The notes below the pieces were generated by a model. It was not told the origin of the DNA. It saw only the letters and a program-made list of their open reading frames with translations, and searched no databases. From Nitricoxidireducens sp046726235 (GTDB lineage: Bacteria > Pseudomonadota > Gammaproteobacteria > Burkholderiales > Rhodocyclaceae), in contig JBKPAD010000015.1 in assembly GCA_046726235.1 (NCBI GenBank), positions 1 through 11,317 of the forward strand: a DNA stretch of 11,317 nt, written 5' to 3'. Of this stretch, positions 9,438-11,317 are shown piece by piece. The position numbers and the translations under genes were made by a program. Numbering within the stretch: the stretch's first letter is position 1; the number at the start of each line of letters is the position of its first letter.

Positions 9438-9471
9438 ATGCTAGGCATCCTCGGTTACATAACCATGACAG
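9438..9471 (-). promoter_or_regulatory. PhoB-dependent promoter of the small-protein/EAL operon
   Basis: Read on the minus strand, CTGTCAT (9471-9465), four bases GGTT, then ATGTAAC (9460-9454) form a Pho box with exact 11-base period. It matches the pstS box in its whole first half and in TGTAAC of the second. A -10-like TAGCAT (9443-9438; four of six match TATAAT) begins exactly 10 bases after the box, the same spacing as at pstS. Transcription would start near 9431, leaving a leader of about 20 bases that holds GGGAGG before the ATG at 9409. An imperfect inverted repeat (9432-9452) overlaps the -10. The promoter sits 22 bases downstream of the hemerythrin stop. Confidence 0.75.
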
Positions 9472-9492
9472 CGGGGATGTCTCGGCCGGCCA

Positions 9493-9936
9493 TCACCGGC
9501 GACGCCTGTCGCCCGGTTGCCGATCGACCAGCGCGGCGTCGAAGCGGGCGATGTGCTTCGTCCAGAAGCCGACGAGGTCGCGGGCGACCTGTCCGGCCGA
9601 CGGCGGCGCGACGTCGAAGTCGCCGGTCCAGAGACCGGTGACGTAATTCAGGTGCCGCATGTGGTCTGCGGCATGGCGGGACCATTCCGGCGGCGGCGTG
9701 CCGGATGCCTGCATGAGCAGTTCCTCGCCCTTGAAGTGATCGAATGAACCCTCCCATATCGCATGCATCAGCCGCGTGCATCTCCTGCACGAGATCGGGT
9801 CATCGGGGAACAGCGTCAGTTCCTGGGCCAGGAGATAGAGGCCGGAATGGTCTTCGTCGACGTCGGGGATGCCCAGGCGGATGATCGTCGGCAAGCCGTC
9901 ACCTGCCGGCCACGCGCCGGGTTGCCCGATTCTCAT
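9493..9936 (-). CDS. Bacteriohemerythrin (di-iron O2-binding protein)
   Basis: This 147-residue cytoplasmic hemerythrin-like protein is predicted to bind O2 reversibly at a di-iron centre. All seven classical ligands are present with family-like spacing: H30 (DVDEDH), H67 and E71 (FDHFKGEE, HxxxE), H88 and H92 (RHAADH, HxxxH), H128 and D133 (KHIARFD, HxxxxD). IIRLGIPDVDEDHSGL near the N-terminus matches the family's start (lGIp.iDeqH). The segment between H92 and H128 is about 12 residues longer than between the matching ligands of the classical protein, and a CxxC (SCRRCT, 50-53) precedes helix B. The ATG at 9936 has no clear Shine-Dalgarno but leaves a normal N-terminal arm. The gene diverges from the chemoreceptor gene, and the pair might serve oxygen storage or sensing; that is inference. 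Confidence 0.92.
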   Translation of the reverse strand: MRIGQPGAWPAGDGLPTIIRLGIPDVDEDHSGLYLLAQELTLFPDDPISCRRCTRLMHAIWEGSFDHFKGEELLMQASGTPPPEWSRHAADHMRHLNYVTGLWTGDFDVAPPSAGQVARDLVGFWTKHIARFDAALVDRQPGDRRRR

Positions 9937-9996
9937 GGGGGTTCAATGACCTGAGGTGACGATGTGGGTGTGAGCGGTGCACTCGCGCGCAAGTTC

Positions 9997-10017
9997 CGCG
10001 AAAAGGCGGCTTTCGCG
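9997..10017. other. Inverted repeat in the divergent intergenic region
   Basis: CGCGAAA (9997-10003) and TTTCGCG (10011-10017) form a perfect 7-base-pair stem with a 7-base loop. It lies in the 244-base gap between the hemerythrin and chemoreceptor genes. No T-tract follows on either strand. It may be an operator or a leader structure of either gene. Confidence 0.4.
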
Positions 10018-10033
10018 CGCCCCGCACGAGTCC

Positions 10034-10043
10034 CGAACGTTCG
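10034..10043. repeat. Palindrome CGAACGTTCG, second copy of a 10-mer also at 9316-9325
   Basis: The perfect 10-base palindrome CGAACGTTCG sits in the hemerythrin/chemoreceptor gap, flanked by short TCCC/GGGA arms (10031-10034 and 10046-10049). The same 10-mer recurs inside CCGAACGTTCGG (9315-9326) in the small membrane-protein gene. It could be a regulator site for the divergent genes; no known factor is assigned. Confidence 0.35.
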
Positions 10044-10117
10044 TAGGGAAATGACTTCCGCAAAATCGGAATCACCTTACTGACGGCATCTCTTTGGAGG
10101 AACTATCGTCACGCCTC

Positions 10118-10167
10118 GTACGGTTGATGGCCGGCTGCTGCATCCGCGGCAGCCGCGGCCACCGTAC
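10118..10167 (+). promoter_or_regulatory. Large 5' leader stem-loop abutting the chemoreceptor Shine-Dalgarno
   Basis: Three nested helices give 17 base pairs in 50 bases. GTACGG (10118-10123) pairs with CCGTAC (10162-10167), TGGCC (10128-10132) with GGCCA (10157-10161), and GGCTGC (10133-10138) with GCAGCC (10149-10154). They are separated by a TTGA bulge on the left (10124-10127) and a GC bulge on the right (10155-10156); the apical loop is 10139-10148. The structure ends one base before the Shine-Dalgarno AAGGAG (10169-10174) of the chemoreceptor gene. No T-tract follows, so it is not a standard terminator. It does not match a riboswitch class I know. A role in translation, RNA stability or protein binding is inferred. 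Confidence 0.6.
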
Positions 10168-10168
10168 C

Positions 10169-10174
10169 AAGGAG
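10169..10174 (+). promoter_or_regulatory. Ribosome binding site of the chemoreceptor gene
   Basis: AAGGAG stands 6 bases before the ATG at 10181 and directly after the base of the leader stem-loop, so folding could affect ribosome access. Confidence 0.85.
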
Positions 10175-10180
10175 AAGAGC

Positions 10181-11317
10181 ATGCCCACGCCCAGCCTCTC
10201 GCTCAAGGGAAGACTCGTTGCCGTCACCGTTCTGGTGATGAGCGCGCTTATGGTCCTGTTCGCCGTCGTCCTCTTCGACAGCCGTGCGGACCTGATGAGC
10301 AGCAAGCAGGAGAAATTGCGCAACCTCGTGGAGGCCGCGTACGGGGTTCTCACCCATTTCGAGGAAGCCGAGCGCAACGGGCAGCTGCCGCGCGCCGATG
10401 CCCAGAAGGCGGCGATGGCCGCGATCAAGGCGATGCGCTACGACAAGACCGAGTATTTCTGGATCAACGACTTCCACAAGCCGGTGCCGAAGATGATCAT
10501 GCACCCGACCGTGCCTGCACTCGAGGGCAAGGTGCTCGATGCCGAACGCTTCAACAACGCGATCTCGACCCAGGAAGGCACCGACGGGAAGAAGGTCTCG
10601 CTCGACCGCAAGAACCTGTTCGTCGCCGCCAACGACGTCGCCGAGAAGATCGGCCACGGCTACGTCGAATATCTGGGGCAGAAGCCCAAGGCCAGCGGCG
10701 GCGCCACGGAAGAGATGTTTCCGAAGCTCTCGTACTTCAAAAAATTCGAGGCCTGGGGTTGGGTGATCGGCTCCGGCCTCTATATCGACGACGTCGATCG
10801 CACCTTCAAGGCCCACGCCATCTCCTTCCTGATCTGGGGCCTCGTCCTCGGCGCCATCATCGTGGTGCCCATGCTGCTCCTGCACCGCTACCTTTCGAGA
10901 CTGCTCGGCGGCGAGCCCCAGGAAGCCGTCGATGCAGCGCGCCGGATCGCCAGCGGCGACCTCGTCGGCAGCATCGGGTCCGGCAGCCATGCCGGAAGCC
11001 TGATGTCGGTCATGGCGGACATGCAGCAGGGCCTGCGCACGATAATCGCCGATGTGAACGCCGCGAGCGGCGCGTTGAACAACGCCGCCGGCCAGGTCTC
11101 GCAGACCGCCCAGTCCCTGTCGCAATCATCCAGCGAGCAGGCCGCCTCCGTCGAGGAGACCACCGCCAGCATCGAACAGATGACCGCCTCGATCACCCAG
11201 AACACCGAGAACGCCAAGGTCACCGACAACATGGCGACCAAGTCCTCGCAGGAAGCCGTCGAAGGCGGCGAATCGGTCAAGGAAACCGTCGACGCCATGA
11301 AGCAGATCGCCGGCAAG
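10181..11317 (+). CDS. Methyl-accepting chemotaxis protein with Cache sensor, 3' end missing
   Basis: This inner-membrane chemoreceptor would signal to CheA/CheW; 379 residues are visible before the window ends. Order: a short cytoplasmic start (MPTPSLSLKGRL), a first membrane helix (about 12-32), a periplasmic single-Cache domain (about 33-207), a second helix (about 213-235), a HAMP domain (about 236-290) and the start of the methylated signalling helix. Cache signatures are EYFWINDFHKPVPKMIMHP (91-109) and KFEAWGWVIGSGLYIDDVD (188-206), matching the sCache_2/Cache_2 type often used for small organic acids. HAMP shows LLGGEP....A..IASGDL. The heptad pattern with EQAASVEETTASIEQM (319-334) is the first methylation helix. 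The signalling tip and C-terminus are outside the window. The ligand cannot be read from the sequence. The start is firm because of AAGGAG. Confidence 0.95.
   Translation, partial: MPTPSLSLKGRLVAVTVLVMSALMVLFAVVLFDSRADLMSSKQEKLRNLVEAAYGVLTHFEEAERNGQLPRADAQKAAMAAIKAMRYDKTEYFWINDFHKPVPKMIMHPTVPALEGKVLDAERFNNAISTQEGTDGKKVSLDRKNLFVAANDVAEKIGHGYVEYLGQKPKASGGATEEMFPKLSYFKKFEAWGWVIGSGLYIDDVDRTFKAHAISFLIWGLVLGAIIVVPMLLLHRYLSRLLGGEPQEAVDAARRIASGDLVGSIGSGSHAGSLMSVMADMQQGLRTIIADVNAASGALNNAAGQVSQTAQSLSQSSSEQAASVEETTASIEQMTASITQNTENAKVTDNMATKSSQEAVEGGESVKETVDAMKQIAGK

Noticed and set aside
9944..9961. Pho-like repeat before the hemerythrin gene (two GTCA cores on the minus strand)
   Set aside because: The cores are 10 bases apart, not the 11 needed for PhoB, and the flanks do not match.
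10096..10100. GGAGG that might start a short leader peptide
   Set aside because: No ATG, GTG or TTG lies at a usable distance downstream.
10128..10141. Sigma54-like TGGC...GC motif before the chemoreceptor
   Set aside because: Only 9 bases lie between GG and GC where 10 are required, and the sequence is accounted for by the stem-loop arms.
10081..10167. c-di-GMP or glycine riboswitch in the chemoreceptor leader
   Set aside because: The conserved cores of GEMM-I/II or glycine aptamers are not seen; only the simple interrupted stem is supported.
10109..11125. Open frame of 338 codons on the minus strand opposite the chemoreceptor
   Set aside because: It has no recognisable domain and is antisense to a protein with clear Cache, HAMP and methylation-helix motifs and a good ribosome binding site.

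Overview
The window looks like chromosomal DNA from a high-GC Gram-negative bacterium, most likely a betaproteobacterium (Rhodocyclales-like). That assignment is an inference from the gene order pstS-pstC-pstA-pstB-phoU-phoB-phoR, the EAL-CBS-GGDEF protein, the bacteriohemerythrin and the Cache-type chemoreceptor; no rRNA or marker gene fixes the taxon. There are no insertion sequences, tRNAs, CRISPR arrays or other clear mobile signatures. Coding density is high, and the largest gap (9937-10180) is under 250 bases.

Layout. (1) 2-334: the C-terminal ATPase end of a histidine kinase that begins outside the window. (2) 348-6815, plus strand: a complete phosphate-starvation operon. It runs from a Pho-box promoter through the periplasmic phosphate-binding protein PstS, an intercistronic hairpin, the permeases PstC and PstA, the ATPase PstB, the signalling adaptor PhoU, the response regulator PhoB and the sensor kinase PhoR. 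Spacing is tight: 1 base between pstC and pstA, a 4-base overlap of phoU and phoB, and 2 bases between phoB and phoR. (3) 6847-9936, minus strand: read in transcription order, a bacteriohemerythrin, a 68-residue single-pass membrane protein, an EAL-CBS-CBS-GGDEF cyclic-di-GMP protein, and a small secreted protein of unknown function. (4) 9937-11317: a structured intergenic region and then, on the plus strand, a Cache-domain methyl-accepting chemotaxis protein cut off by the window end.

Main observation. The small-membrane-protein/EAL operon has its own promoter, with an 18-base PhoB box (CTGTCAT-N4-ATGTAAC) that nearly copies the box before pstS (CTGTCAT-N4-GTGTAAC). In both promoters a -10-like hexamer starts exactly 10 bases after the box. 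PhoB, encoded next door, therefore probably controls a c-di-GMP module made of a small inner-membrane protein translationally coupled to an apparently active phosphodiesterase with CBS nucleotide-sensing domains. This would link phosphate starvation to c-di-GMP levels. A third, weaker Pho-like box lies before the secreted-protein gene.

The second structural highlight is a 17-base-pair interrupted stem-loop (10118-10167) that ends one base before the Shine-Dalgarno of the chemoreceptor gene. It is a candidate cis-regulatory leader element. All functional calls come from reading motifs by eye; no database search was run.
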